Below, one piece after another: positions 10,119-19,801 of a DNA stretch of 64,000 nucleotides (positions within the stretch are counted from its first letter, which is position 1; each line of letters starts with the position of its first letter). The notes beneath the pieces are model-generated. The model was given only the letters and a program-made list of their open reading frames with translations. It made no database searches and was not told the DNA's origin. The translations under genes were made by a program, and so were the position numbers. Source of the DNA: Neovahlkampfia damariscottae (Eukaryota > Heterolobosea > Selenaionea > Neovahlkampfiida > Neovahlkampfiidae); NCBI GenBank assembly GCA_016618085.1, contig JABLTG010000026.1:62001-126000 (forward strand), in the 5' to 3' direction.

Positions 10119-12151
10119 TTATTTTTCATTTTTTTGTAGTTTTGGGGATTTTGGAGATCTTGGAGTTTTTTTAATAGTAGAATTCCTTGGTGATGAACTT
10201 GGTGAAGTTAAACCAACTAATTTTTCAGTAAAACCAGAAAAAACATTTTTCAAATCAAAAGATCTTGTTCTTCTCTTTGGTGCTGTCAATGCATCTCTTT
10301 TCAATTTTTTGAATTCAGGATCATCTGAATATCTAATAAAAGCATCATCTAAAAAATAATTTAAAAAAAGGAAACAATGAATCATACTCAAAGTACCATT
10401 CAATATCTCATTCACAATTGGATCAAAAAAATCAATTGGAATTTCTTCATTTTCAAGTTCATTATACTCAAGAATCAATAAATTCTTAATTGAATCAGAT
10501 ATATTCAATGTATAATTTGAATCTAGTTGAATAAATACTTTTATAATTTCGTTTGAAATTTCTTTTTGTTTAGTTGATTGAAATTCATCAACTTTATCAA
10601 TAAATAATAATGATTCTTCACAAAATTCTTTTTTCAATTGATTTCTAAACAATTCACGATATTTTTTTCTTTTTATAAAATTTATCAAATGAAATTCATT
10701 TTCAATTTCTTCAATTCTCTTTTCTTCTTCTAATTGAGATTTATGATTTTTTGCAATTTTTTTTAATGATTTTTCTTCATTTGATTCAATTTCAAATAGT
10801 AATTTTTCGAATTCTATTGATATTTTTTTTAATGATTCAATTGATTGTTTCTCAAAAAGTAACATTTCAAAAATTATTTTTGATATTCTCTTATCAACAT
10901 TCTTTGAGAATAAAAAATGAATCTCTTCTTACTGTTAGATTATAAATTTCTTTGATTATTTCTTCTTGATATTTTGGTATGAATATTTCTTCCGAAATTG
11001 AATTCATGATTGAAGAAGATGATGATGATTGTATATTTGAAGAAATTAATTCATCATGAGTGAATATTTCTTCGATTTCATTCATATTTTTTAAAGTACA
11101 TAAATGAAAGAATATAATACCTAATGCATGAAGATCAACTTTTTCATGATTAATTTCTCCAACTTCATTCCAAATTTGAATTTTTGATTTTTGATTTTCG
11201 TCAAATTCTAAAAATCCGGGATCTAAATAAATAACTGAACAAGTTTGATTGAAGAATATTCTATTTTCATTTAATTCATAAATTGGAAAAAAATATTCTT
11301 GTTCATGAAGCGATTTTAAACTTGAAATTAATTGGTTCATAATTAAAACTAATTCCTGTTATTTTTAGAAAATAAATTTGTTATGAAAATACATAATGTT
11401 TAAATATTATATTCATTGATCTATTTTCTTCTATAAAATCTTTGAAATTTATTTTGACATTCGTCAAAACTAAAATTATATCGATTTTCCCTTCTTCTAA
11501 ATTTGATTTTTCTTTAAATATGTCATTTAATTCAACTACATTTTCGTATGGCTCTTTGATTTTATTTCTTAAATTTACAACCTTTTCAAAATATTTTTCT
11601 GCTTCATCTTCTTTCAACGATTTTATTTGACAAAAATATTCTAATTTTTTTTTTATTTCGAGAATTGAACAGTGATAAATAGAAGCTTTGATTTTTTTAA
11701 TTTTCGAAGTAATCTTGTATTTATCTTCAAAAATAGTTTTGCTTTTGATTTCATACTTTCTTTCAACAAAGCTTTTCCATTCTTTATTTGATCTGAATCT
11801 AAAGAATAAATAGTTTAACGAAGAATTAGTGTATTCATTTAATATTTGAATTAAACTATCATTGTGCTTGGTTTCAATTGTTTCTTTTATTTCTTCAATT
11901 TTTTTTTTGTCAAGAATTAATTTTTCTTCTTGTATCATTACATTGATTTTTTCCATGAATTCATTTTTTTCTTTTGTTGTTTCGTTGTCTTTTATTAAAA
12001 TTTTCAAGTCAATATAAATCTCTGATTTAAATTTCTTTATAAATTCTCTGAATAATTTTAAGTCATCTTCTCTTTGAAGTAATTCGTCAACTGTCAACGG
12101 AGCACGAATCAATTTTTTATCAAAAAGTTTCTTCACTTCTGTTTTTTTCAT
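10119..12151 (-). CDS. RGS - pseudokinase - RGS protein (654 aa)
   Basis: Three exons: 12151-11393, 11355-10933 and 10901-10119, with introns of 37 and 31 nt. The first 125 residues resemble an RGS domain (LTVDELLQREDDLKLFREFI, later LNYLFFRFRSNKEWKSFV). Residues about 140-400 follow a protein kinase outline: N-lobe with QIKSL (possible VAIK lysine), SLHEQEYF before the loop, VDLHALGIIFFHL (helix F, usual 'DvwSlG'), and NVDKRISKIIFEML (usual 'nP..R.t..e'). The catalytic HRD is replaced by a FPIYELNEN stretch and DFG by LDPG, so catalysis is unlikely. Residues about 440-570 are a clear RGS domain (FIKRKKYRELF, EESLLFIDKVDEF). The layout recalls GPCR kinases with an extra RGS. A GTCCAAT box lies 13 bp upstream. 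Confidence 0.75.
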
Positions 12152-12539
12152 CGCAGTTCATTGGACAAAAAATTGTTCTTAAGTAGAAGAAATATTTAAA
12201 AATCATGATTCAGATTCTGCATAAGATTTTTCTTTCAGAAAAAGAGGAATTTTCAACGGAAAACTCACGAACCAAAATTGTCCGTCCAAACTTCCTAAAT
12301 TAGTTTTTCTTTGTCCAATAGAATAGGCGGTTCAGATTGACGATCCAATCAAACATACATTGACAAACAAACATGATCAAACCAACTTTTATTTCTGAAA
12401 AATGCCAAACTGAACAAGTCTGTCACGGTCCATGTCAAATCTTTGTAAAAGGTTGCAAAAAACGAGCATTTTTTTCAAAATGAACAATACAAGTTGATAA
12501 ATGTATTTTCCATAAACTCTTCGTTGTTCAAAAACCAAA
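12152..12539. other. 388-bp intergenic region with two CCAAT-type boxes
   Basis: This is the divergent promoter region between the RGS-pseudokinase gene and the desaturase. CCAAT-type boxes lie near 12165-12170 (minus-strand gene), near 12316 and at about 12350 (TCCAATCAA). A 36-codon ORF opens at 12373 (MIKPTFISEKCQTEQ...), 24 bp after the last box. It does not splice in frame into the desaturase, so it could be an upstream ORF or chance. Confidence 0.4.
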
Positions 12540-13679
12540 ATGAATCTCATTGGTCCACTGAAAGAACCAATGAACAATACAGATGGAGACAAAGAAGAAC
12601 TATTTGTTGCTACATTAAGTAGACAACAATTAATCAATTGCATACCAAAAAATTGCTTTGTAAAGAGTTTGTCAAAATCGTTGTTTTATTTACTTCGAGA
12701 TTTTTTATGTATTTTATTTCTTTATTATTTTTCAACATTTATTCCGTCACTCACTGTTAATATTTATTTGAAAACTATCATTTGGACAATTTGGAGCTTT
12801 TGTCAAGGAGTATTATTTATAAGTTTATGGAGTTTGGCTCATGAATGTGGTCATGGTTCATTTTCAAATTCAAAATTATTGAATGACATTGTTGGATTTA
12901 TATTACATTCAATGTTTTTAGTTCCTTATTTTTCTTGGAAAATATCTCATTCATCACATCACCAAAATTCAAACAATTTCGAAAAGGATGAAATATGGGT
13001 ACCAAAAGAAAGAACAGACACAAATATCCTTATAAATTTATTTGATTTTTTTGATTCAAATTTATTGACCATTTCATTAATTATTTCATCGTTATTATTT
13101 GGATGGCCATTATATTTATTTTTTAATATTTTTTCCAACAAAAATTATTCAAATTTTTCAATATTTTTAAATAATCATTTCAACCCCTCATCTCCGATAT
13201 TTAAGAAAAGACATTATAAATTTATTTTAATTTCAAATTTTACTTTGATGATTTTGATTGGTTTTTTAATTTATTTAATTCTTAAATTTGGTTTTTTAAA
13301 TATTTTATTTTATTATTTTATACCTTATTTATGGTTAAATTCATGGTTAATTTTAATTACATTTTTACAACATACATCTAAAGATATAAAATATTTTGAT
13401 AATTCAAATTGGAATTTAATGAAAGGATCATTACAAACTATTGACAGAGATTTTGGTATTTTAAATATTTGGTTTCATGGTATAACAAATTATCATGTTT
13501 GTCATCATTTCTTTCCAGAAATACCACATTATCATTTAAATGAAGCAACTATTCATTTAAAAAAAGAATTAAAAGAATTCTATAAATTTGATGACACTTT
13601 TTTTATATTGGCATTATTTAATGAAGCCTCAAATTGTAGATTTGTTAAAGGAAATAAAATCAAATATTATGTTAAATGA
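12540..13679 (+). CDS. ER fatty acid desaturase, FAD2 (delta-12/omega-6) type
   Basis: 379 aa, no intron. The three histidine boxes that bind the di-iron centre are in the expected order: HECGH, HSSHH, and HVCHH. The HECGHGSFSNSKLLND context and the TIDRDFG stretch before the last box are typical of plant/protist FAD2-like enzymes that add a double bond to acyl chains in ER lipids. Several hydrophobic stretches form the membrane core. No cytochrome b5 domain is fused, so an external electron donor is expected. Regiospecificity cannot be fixed from sequence. The start is the ATG at 12540; a second ATG lies at 12570. Confidence 0.88.
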   Translation: MNLIGPLKEPMNNTDGDKEELFVATLSRQQLINCIPKNCFVKSLSKSLFYLLRDFLCILFLYYFSTFIPSLTVNIYLKTIIWTIWSFCQGVLFISLWSLAHECGHGSFSNSKLLNDIVGFILHSMFLVPYFSWKISHSSHHQNSNNFEKDEIWVPKERTDTNILINLFDFFDSNLLTISLIISSLLFGWPLYLFFNIFSNKNYSNFSIFLNNHFNPSSPIFKKRHYKFILISNFTLMILIGFLIYLILKFGFLNILFYYFIPYLWLNSWLILITFLQHTSKDIKYFDNSNWNLMKGSLQTIDRDFGILNIWFHGITNYHVCHHFFPEIPHYHLNEATIHLKKELKEFYKFDDTFFILALFNEASNCRFVKGNKIKYYVK

Positions 13680-13719
13680 ATTAACATTTAACATTTAGTT
13701 GTTTTATTTAATATTTCTT

Positions 13720-14543
13720 TTATAAATTTGATCCTTTTACTGCTAATTCATCTGCTTGTTCATTTCCATAATGTCCTTTATGTCCTTCAATATGTGTAAA
13801 TTTTACAATTCCTTTCTTTTTTTCTATTAAAAATAATAATTTTTCAATTAAGTCTCGATTTTCAACATTTTTATTTCCTGATGTTTTCCAATCATTTTTA
13901 ACCCATTTTTTACTCCATCTTTTTAATTTTAATTTATATTTGAATAATTACTCAGTTGCACATTTTATTGTATAAATTGAATCTGTTCTAATTTCAATAT
14001 CTTCTTCATCAGGTGATATTTCAATTGCTCTTATTGCACCAGTTAATTCAGCTCTTTGATTTGTTGCTTTAAAAATATTATCGTCTAATTTTTCGCTTAA
14101 ATTTCTTGAGTCTTCCTCACCAAAAAATACTCCAACACCACCTACTGCTCCTTTTTTTCCATTTCCTAAACAAGATCCATCTGTATAAATCTAAATCAAT
14201 TTTAAAACATGAATTTTTTTACAATCGTAAAATTGTCGTCTTCTTCCAACTTCGCTATTTATTTTAAAAAGATTAAGATCAAACGCTTCTTATTTTCTGC
14301 TTTATCATTGTTGTAAGATGAATATTTTCTTTTATTTGACTGTATATTACTTTTTACTTTTTTAAAAGTTGGATTTTTGACAAAAGCATGAGCTTCAATT
14401 TTAGAGAGAAAAGATTTATATTTTGCATTTGGAAATCCTTTTACTTGTTGTTCACATTCATTCCAGCTTGAAAATACTCCAATTTTACGACCATTGGCAA
14501 CAGCATAAAATTTTGAAGACATTTTTGAAAACAAAGAATTCAT
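13720..14543 (-). CDS. RNASEH1: Ribonuclease H1
   Basis: Degrades the RNA strand of RNA-DNA hybrids. Spliced from about four exons with introns near 30-33 nt. The N-terminus is the hybrid-binding domain (KFYAVANGRKIGVFSSWNEC, then AKYKSFLSKIEAHAF). A basic linker follows. The catalytic RNase H domain begins IIYTDGSCLGNGKKGAVGGV (first catalytic Asp), then NQRAELTGAIRAIE (Glu), IEIRTDSIYTIKCA (Asp), and ends with HIEGHKGHYGNEQADELA (conserved His/Asp). All four acidic catalytic residues appear present. A TTGATTGGTTCA box lies directly before the ATG. It converges with the desaturase gene, 40 bp apart. Confidence 0.9.
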
Positions 14544-14592
14544 TTGATTGGTTCATTTCAAAAAAATTAAATTTGTATTTATTGATTCTGTT

Positions 14593-14888
14593 TCATTTCT
14601 TAAACTTAATTTGAGGTATTCCAGATTCAAATAATTTTTTCTTTTTCCATTCATCTCTCAAAGCCAAATTATCACCAAATTTTATTGTATGATCATATTT
14701 CCATTTAGGAGTATGAGGTATTTTAAATTTATCCAACAAATAATACAATAAACTCTCACCAACTCTATACAAAAACCAAGTCCATAAAGAATATTTAAAA
14801 ATTGATTTTGGTATATCCCATGATGTTCCTTTTGAAATAAATTCAGAATATTATTCTTCTTACCAGATGGTCTCAGTGCTCTGGACAT
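14593..14888 (-). CDS. Small unknown protein, spliced (about 85 aa)
   Basis: Two exons joined by an intron of about 36 nt after MSRALRPSG. The second exon reads on as GTSWDIPKSIFKYSLWTWFL and ends near ESGIPQIKFKK. The middle (FKYSLWTWFLYRVGESLLYYLL) is hydrophobic and may be one membrane-spanning helix. The C-terminal half is basic and rich in Trp and Lys. The size and composition resemble small mitochondrial inner-membrane subunits, but I cannot match a family. The frame comes from splicing, so the call is moderate. Confidence 0.5.
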
Positions 14889-14929
14889 GAACAATGAAAT
14901 TATCCAATTAAATTCATTTTTGGTTTTTC

Positions 14930-15480
14930 TTATTCAACCTTCTCCAAAAATTGTTTCAAAAATTTGATGTATTCTTGATTTAAATTTGATTCAACTGAAC
15001 CGTTATATAATAAATTCAAATATCTTTTTGATGGAAGAATTTCCAGTTGGTTCTCCCAATTATCTCGAAAATATTCTGAATAATAAACTTGAACATTTTG
15101 AGTTATCTTTTCGTTTTTATAATTAAAAATATCATCTTCTAAATGATAACGATCATAACCATTTTCAAATTTGTCCATCATTATTAAATCTCTTTTTGTA
15201 ATTTCAATAATAATTCCATGAATACAAATTGATTTTTTCAATATTTTATTTTCAACTTTATTTTTTGGATAAATATTTGCAAATGTTTTGTCGTTTGAAT
15301 ATTCATTACCATAAGTATTAAAAACTTTGAAAAAGTAAAAACGATTTTGATGCAAAATAAACCTAAAATAAAGTTTGGAAGATATACTGGAATGATTTGT
15401 ATTGGATTTATGTTTCTTTTTATTCTTGTTTCAGAACTCAATATTGCTCCATAAGAAAATAAAAAGTAAGTTTCTGACAT
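14930..15480 (-). CDS. Gamma-glutamylcyclotransferase-like (GGCT/AIG2 fold) protein
   Basis: Two exons joined by a 38-nt intron that removes a stop-containing stretch and gives PNFIL-VFNTYGNEYSN. Family signatures: FLFSYGAILSSETRIKRNI (usual 'YGsNl....R'), YLPNFILVFN (usual 'f.l.Fn'), TFANIYPKN (usual 'aFANi.p') and GIIIEITKRDLIMMDKFE (usual 'G.lyel...dl..LD..E'). Gamma-glutamyl cyclotransferases of this fold act on glutathione-derived peptides, but many members have other roles. The start at 15480 is chosen because CCAATCAAA lies immediately upstream. A glutathione synthetase lies elsewhere in the window (47.5-49.0 kb). Confidence 0.65.
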
Positions 15481-15527
15481 TTTGATTGGAGAAAACACAT
15501 TTCTATTTTTAAATTAATAATCAAAGT

Positions 15528-16151
15528 TTATTCTGATTTAATAGCTTTGAAATATTTTTCTGAATAGGTGTTTAAAAATGAATTGGATTGAACTAATTTG
15601 ATCAATTTCTTTCTTGAGTTTTCATAAAATTCAACTAAATCATTTTTGTTTGATTTAAGTTTTGTTTGAGCTGTGTTTTTCAATTCATCATATTTTTGAG
15701 ATAAATTCAAATTTTCAAAAGTTTCATTTGCATCTTGTACATATTTTTGAACTTCTTCCTTTTCGTAAATTTTTTTTGCTTTTTCGGTTGTATTTTTCCA
15801 TACTGATTCAAGTTTCAAATATAAGTATTTCAATACTGAAAATGTAATAACGAATGCAACTTGTAAAATGATAACTAAAACACTTTTGACGGAAAAGTTT
15901 TCTTTTGTTTTTTCTACTTTTTCTTCTTTTTCTACAATGCTTTTTGTTACAACTTCATCTTCACCATTAACTAATTCATCAAAGTTCAATTCATCTGTTT
16001 CTTCATTATTGAGTTCTTCTTCTTGTGATTTGTTTTGGGTATAATCCTCTTGAGTGACTTTGTTTTCTTCATGTGAATGAAATTCTTGAAGAACATCTTC
16101 TGGACTCTCTGGTTTTGTTTCTGTTGATTGTTGCTTTGATTCTTTTTTCAT
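15528..16151 (-). CDS. Single-pass membrane protein with acidic N-terminus (about 207 aa)
   Basis: The start at 16151 is chosen because TTGGTCAATC lies about 20 bp before it; the ORF opens earlier without ATG support. The N-terminal ~115 residues are Glu/Gln/Thr-rich and acidic. One hydrophobic helix follows (VLVIILQVAFVITFSVLKYLYL). The C-terminal ~85 residues are a charged, probably helical region (ENLNLSQKYDELKNTAQTKL). No known domain recognised. The topology suggests an organelle or ER membrane protein. It is divergent from the Notchless gene. Confidence 0.6.
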   Translation of the reverse strand: MKKESKQQSTETKPESPEDVLQEFHSHEENKVTQEDYTQNKSQEEELNNEETDELNFDELVNGEDEVVTKSIVEKEEKVEKTKENFSVKSVLVIILQVAFVITFSVLKYLYLKLESVWKNTTEKAKKIYEKEEVQKYVQDANETFENLNLSQKYDELKNTAQTKLKSNKNDLVEFYENSRKKLIKLVQSNSFLNTYSEKYFKAIKSE

Positions 16152-16169
16152 TTTTCTGTTCAACTGTGA

Positions 16170-16180
16170 TTGACCAATGA
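16170..16180. promoter_or_regulatory. CCAAT-type box between divergent genes
   Basis: TTGACCAATGA in the 168-bp gap between the membrane-protein gene (ATG at 16151, minus) and Notchless (ATG at 16320, plus). Confidence 0.45.
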
Positions 16181-16319
16181 AATCATTTCCATTAAAAACC
16201 AAAAAAACGAGAAAATAATTTTCATTTTTTTTTTTGAATTTATTCCAAATCTGTTTACTTATATTTTGACCTATCAGAATCATTTATTGTTCCATTCTCA
16301 ATTGCATAACTTTTCAAAG

Positions 16320-17804
16320 ATGATTAAAGTAGCTGTTTCTGCACAAAAGAATATAAGAAAAAGAAAATATAAAGAAGTTGAAGATACTACAGAGAAAAGA
16401 AAATACTTTATTCAATTTGTCAGTTCTGATGGAGAACAAACAGGTTCAAGTTGTGAAATTCAAAGTGATTTTGATGTCGATAAACTTAATGAATTGGTCA
16501 ATACTTTTTTATCTAATGATGAAGAAACACCATATTATTTTTATACAAACGGAATTGAAATTGTAAAAACAATACAAGATGCAATTGAACAAGCAAAAGA
16601 ACCAATTTCTGAAGAAGAAGCTTTAAAAATTATATATTTTCCACAAGCTTTATTCAAAGTCAGACCTGTTACAAGATGTTCTTCTTCTTTACCAGGACAC
16701 TCTGAAGCAATTTTGAACGTTAAATTTTCACCAGATGGAAAACATTTAGCAAGTGGAAGTGGAGATGCTTCTGTTCGTATTTGGGAACTTACAACAGAAA
16801 TGCCAACATATACTTTAAAAGGACATACAAGTTGGGTTTTATGTGTTGAATGGTCACCTGATGCAAAGAAAGTAGCATCAGGTGGTAGAGATAATTTGGT
16901 CAAAATTTGGGATGCAGAAACTGGAAAAAAAGTTGGAAAACCTTTAAAAGGGCATAAAAAATGGGTTACTGGATTAGCATGGGAACCATTTCATTTAAAT
17001 CCAAAAAGTAGAAGAGTTGCAAGTTGTTCAAAAGATGGATTAATTTTAGTATGGGATACTATAATGTCAAAACTTGAATTTTCATTAAGTGGACATACAA
17101 AAGGTATTTCATCAATTCGTTGGGGAGGTGATGGAAATATTTATTCATGCTCACAAGATTGTAATGTTTCTGTTTGGTCAGTTGAAGATAAAACATTATC
17201 AAAAATATTAGTTGGTCATGCTCATTGGGTAAATACAATGTCAATGTCAACAGAATATATTTTGAGACAAGGTGGTTTTGATCATAATTGTGAACCTTTA
17301 AAAGAAGATTTAAAAGAATCTCAAAAAGATGCATTGGAAAGATATAATAAAACATTAGGAAAACAACCTGTTAGACTTATCACTGGATCAGATGATTATA
17401 CACTTTGTTTATGGGAACCTGAAAATTCATCAAAACCAATTGCAAGATTAACTGGTCATCAAGGTGTTGTCAATCAAGTTTCATTTTCACCTGATGGTAG
17501 ATTAATAGCCAGTGCGTCATTTGATAAATCAATTAAACTTTGGGATGCTGTTACAGGTAAATTTCAAACTACTCTTAGAGGTCATGTTGGTGCTGTTTAT
17601 CAAATTGGATGGTCAGGAGATTCAAGATTATTAGTTTCAGGATCAAAAGATGCAACTGTAAAAGTTTGGGATGTTAAAACAAGAAAATTACTTTATAATT
17701 TACCTGGTCATTTTGATGAAATTTATACAGTGGATTGGTCACCAGATGGTCAATCAGTTGCTTCTGCTGGAAAAGATCGTGTATTAAAAATATGGAAAAA
17801 ATAA
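16320..17804 (+). CDS. NLE1: Notchless/Rsa4 ribosome-assembly WD40 protein
   Basis: About 494 aa, intronless. The N-terminal NLE domain (YFIQFVSSDGEQTGSSCEI, ending YFPQALFKVRPVTRCSSSLPGH) is followed by eight WD40 repeats that end in WD/WE-type dipeptides (VRIWE, VKIWD, ILVWD, VSVWS, LCLWE, IKLWD, VKVWD, LKIWK). The insert between repeats (EYILRQGGFDHN) is diagnostic of Notchless/Rsa4. In other eukaryotes it joins pre-60S particles and is released by the Rea1/midasin AAA ATPase. The start is the Met of MIKVAVSAQKN, since the ORF upstream of it lacks a supporting promoter box. High confidence. Confidence 0.95.
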   Translation: MIKVAVSAQKNIRKRKYKEVEDTTEKRKYFIQFVSSDGEQTGSSCEIQSDFDVDKLNELVNTFLSNDEETPYYFYTNGIEIVKTIQDAIEQAKEPISEEEALKIIYFPQALFKVRPVTRCSSSLPGHSEAILNVKFSPDGKHLASGSGDASVRIWELTTEMPTYTLKGHTSWVLCVEWSPDAKKVASGGRDNLVKIWDAETGKKVGKPLKGHKKWVTGLAWEPFHLNPKSRRVASCSKDGLILVWDTIMSKLEFSLSGHTKGISSIRWGGDGNIYSCSQDCNVSVWSVEDKTLSKILVGHAHWVNTMSMSTEYILRQGGFDHNCEPLKEDLKESQKDALERYNKTLGKQPVRLITGSDDYTLCLWEPENSSKPIARLTGHQGVVNQVSFSPDGRLIASASFDKSIKLWDAVTGKFQTTLRGHVGAVYQIGWSGDSRLLVSGSKDATVKVWDVKTRKLLYNLPGHFDEIYTVDWSPDGQSVASAGKDRVLKIWKK

Positions 17805-17879
17805 AAATAAAAAACAATCAAAATTTTGTTCACCCAATCATTTCATTTTTTCCATTTTGAGTTTATTTTGAAGAAAAGA

Positions 17880-18166
17880 ATGAAGACGAATTATTTTTTA
17901 AAAAATATGAAAAGAAGGTTTAAAATGACAAAAAAACAAAAAGCATACATCACAATATTTGGAATATTTTCTCTTTTTGGTTTGAAATAAAAAATTAAAT
18001 TAAAAATTAGCAATAAAAAATGCGGTACAATTTCTTTTTTTAAAATCACTAATTTATTGATATATAGTTTCAGGAGGAAACTGAAGAAGAAAAAAAATTA
18101 AGAATTCAAAGAGAAGCATATTATGAGATGAAAAGAGAAGAAAAAAAAATGAAAGAAAAATCTTGA
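17880..18166 (+). CDS. Spliced microprotein with one membrane helix (68 aa)
   Basis: Three exons are inferred: 17880-17979, a 14-nt microexon 18011-18024, and 18074-18166. Splicing removes in-frame stops and gives a continuous protein. It starts MKTNYFLKNMKRRFKMTKKQ, has a short hydrophobic helix (AYITIFGIFSLFAI), and ends in a charged helix (EETEEEKKLRIQREAYYEMK). The shape resembles small mitochondrial assembly proteins, but no family is assigned. A CCAATCA box lies about 45 bp upstream, and the stop is 1 bp from the convergent Alg11 stop, both of which support a real gene. Confidence 0.5.
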
Positions 18167-18167
18167 T

Positions 18168-19752
18168 TTATAAAATTTTTGATAAATATTTGATAGATTC
18201 CTTTTCAAAAACTTCTTCTGAAAATCTTTGTGAAGATAATCTTCCTTGTTTTTGAATTTCTTGATACTTTTCTTTTTCCTTTTCGTATTCACTAAAAATA
18301 GAAATCAATACATTTGAATATTCTTGTTCACTTTCAGCTAAAAATCCATCCTTTTCATTTTTAATAATATCTGATAAAGGACCACCTGATTTATGTGCCA
18401 ATGTTATTAAACCAGCTGCTTGATATTCAACAATACAAATACCAAAATGTTCCATTCTCATTGTATGAATACCAATTAATGATTTTGATAATAATTCAGT
18501 TAATCTTTTATTTGATGCATTGATTTCAAATTGAATTCTTGATTCAATATTCAATTCTTTACTTAATTTTTTTAATTCGTTTATTCTTTCTTCATCTTCT
18601 GTATCTCTTGATCCTCCTAATAATATTAATTTAACATTTTCATTATTAGTTTGTTTCAAAAAATTTGAAAATGATTTAATTTGTAATTTATGATTTTTCT
18701 CAGGTCTAAATTGACCAACAGAAATGATGTTCAAATCTCGATTTTCAATTGGATACGATAACAAATTTTGAACATCAACAGGTGGAAATACTGTATTTAT
18801 TTCATTACACCACCATATCTAATTCATAAATTTAATAATAAAATTCTTTTTTTTTACTGCTTTGATATGTGATTTTGTCCAATTAGAATTTACCATACAA
18901 ACATCAACAAAATATCCCATTAATCCATATAACTTTGAAAAGAATTGATAATATCTTTAAATAGTTAAAATACATTTAAATTTTACTTTAATTTAAAAAA
19001 TGTTTTAGTTTCGCTCTTTGAAATTGAATCATCATTATTATAAGTTGATATTCTATCATTCACTGAATTTAACATATCCTTTTATTTTTTTTTTAATTGT
19101 TACTTATATCATTACTGTACTGATAGTTGGATAATGAACATAACATGCAACTTTACACTTTGCTAATAATTTTGCTACTGGAAATGTAAATGACATTCCA
19201 ATTGTATCAATGAATATATCAGGTGAAAATTTTGATAAAGCTTCCCATCCAACAATTATGGATGCTAAACTTTGAAGTAATAAAGTAAACCTTTGATATC
19301 TTTTTGCTTCTAATAAATGTCTCTTTTTTAAAACAACAATTTGAATTTTTCTTTTTAATTCAATATTGAATGTTTTCTAAGAATTGAATTGAATTCTTTT
19401 TTTTTTTTTTACTTTTATTTTTTTTGCCACTTCATCAAAACATAAATCATCTCCTGTGTATAAAACAATATCAACTGTTTTGTGATAATTTTGAATTGAA
19501 TTTATCAAACACCACAGTACTCTTTCACCTCCACCACCTCCATTACCTATTTTTTGAATTTAGTTTTTGAAGTTACTAACTTTTGTATTTTTTAAAAAAA
19601 ATATATTTTCTATTTTACCTATAAGGATGGAAAATTCCGATGGTAAATTTTTTTGAACTTCTTTTGAAATAAATATGAACAAAATAAAGGTATAATAGAG
19701 TCAAAGGAAAAAATACAATTCCAAACAAGTACTTCAACAATGTAAGAAACAT
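18168..19752 (-). CDS. ALG11: GDP-Man:Man3GlcNAc2-PP-Dol alpha-1,2-mannosyltransferase
   Basis: Adds the fourth and fifth mannoses to the dolichol-linked oligosaccharide on the cytosolic face of the ER. At least six exons with introns of about 30-45 nt. It begins with a membrane helix (MFLTLLKYLFGIVFFPLTLL). Then come IGIFHPY and GGGGGERVLWCLINS (the Alg11 donor-site region), VFPPVDVQ, SVGQFRPEKNHKLQI, and IGIHTMRMEHFGICIVEYQA (EX7E-type GT-B motif region), then SGGPLSDII. The start at 19752 is chosen because TTGATTGGTTA sits directly before it; an upstream Lys-rich extension would overlap the P5 ATPase end. Interior exon edges are approximate. Confidence 0.88.
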
Positions 19753-19801
19753 TAACCAATCAAAATGAAACTCATGTTTGATTATCAAATTTGAACAAAT
19801 T

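Noticed and set aside
12373-12483. Small ORF 24 bp after a CCAAT box, before the desaturase
   Set aside because: No splice joins it in frame to the desaturase, and it has no family match; it may be an upstream ORF, but this cannot be supported.
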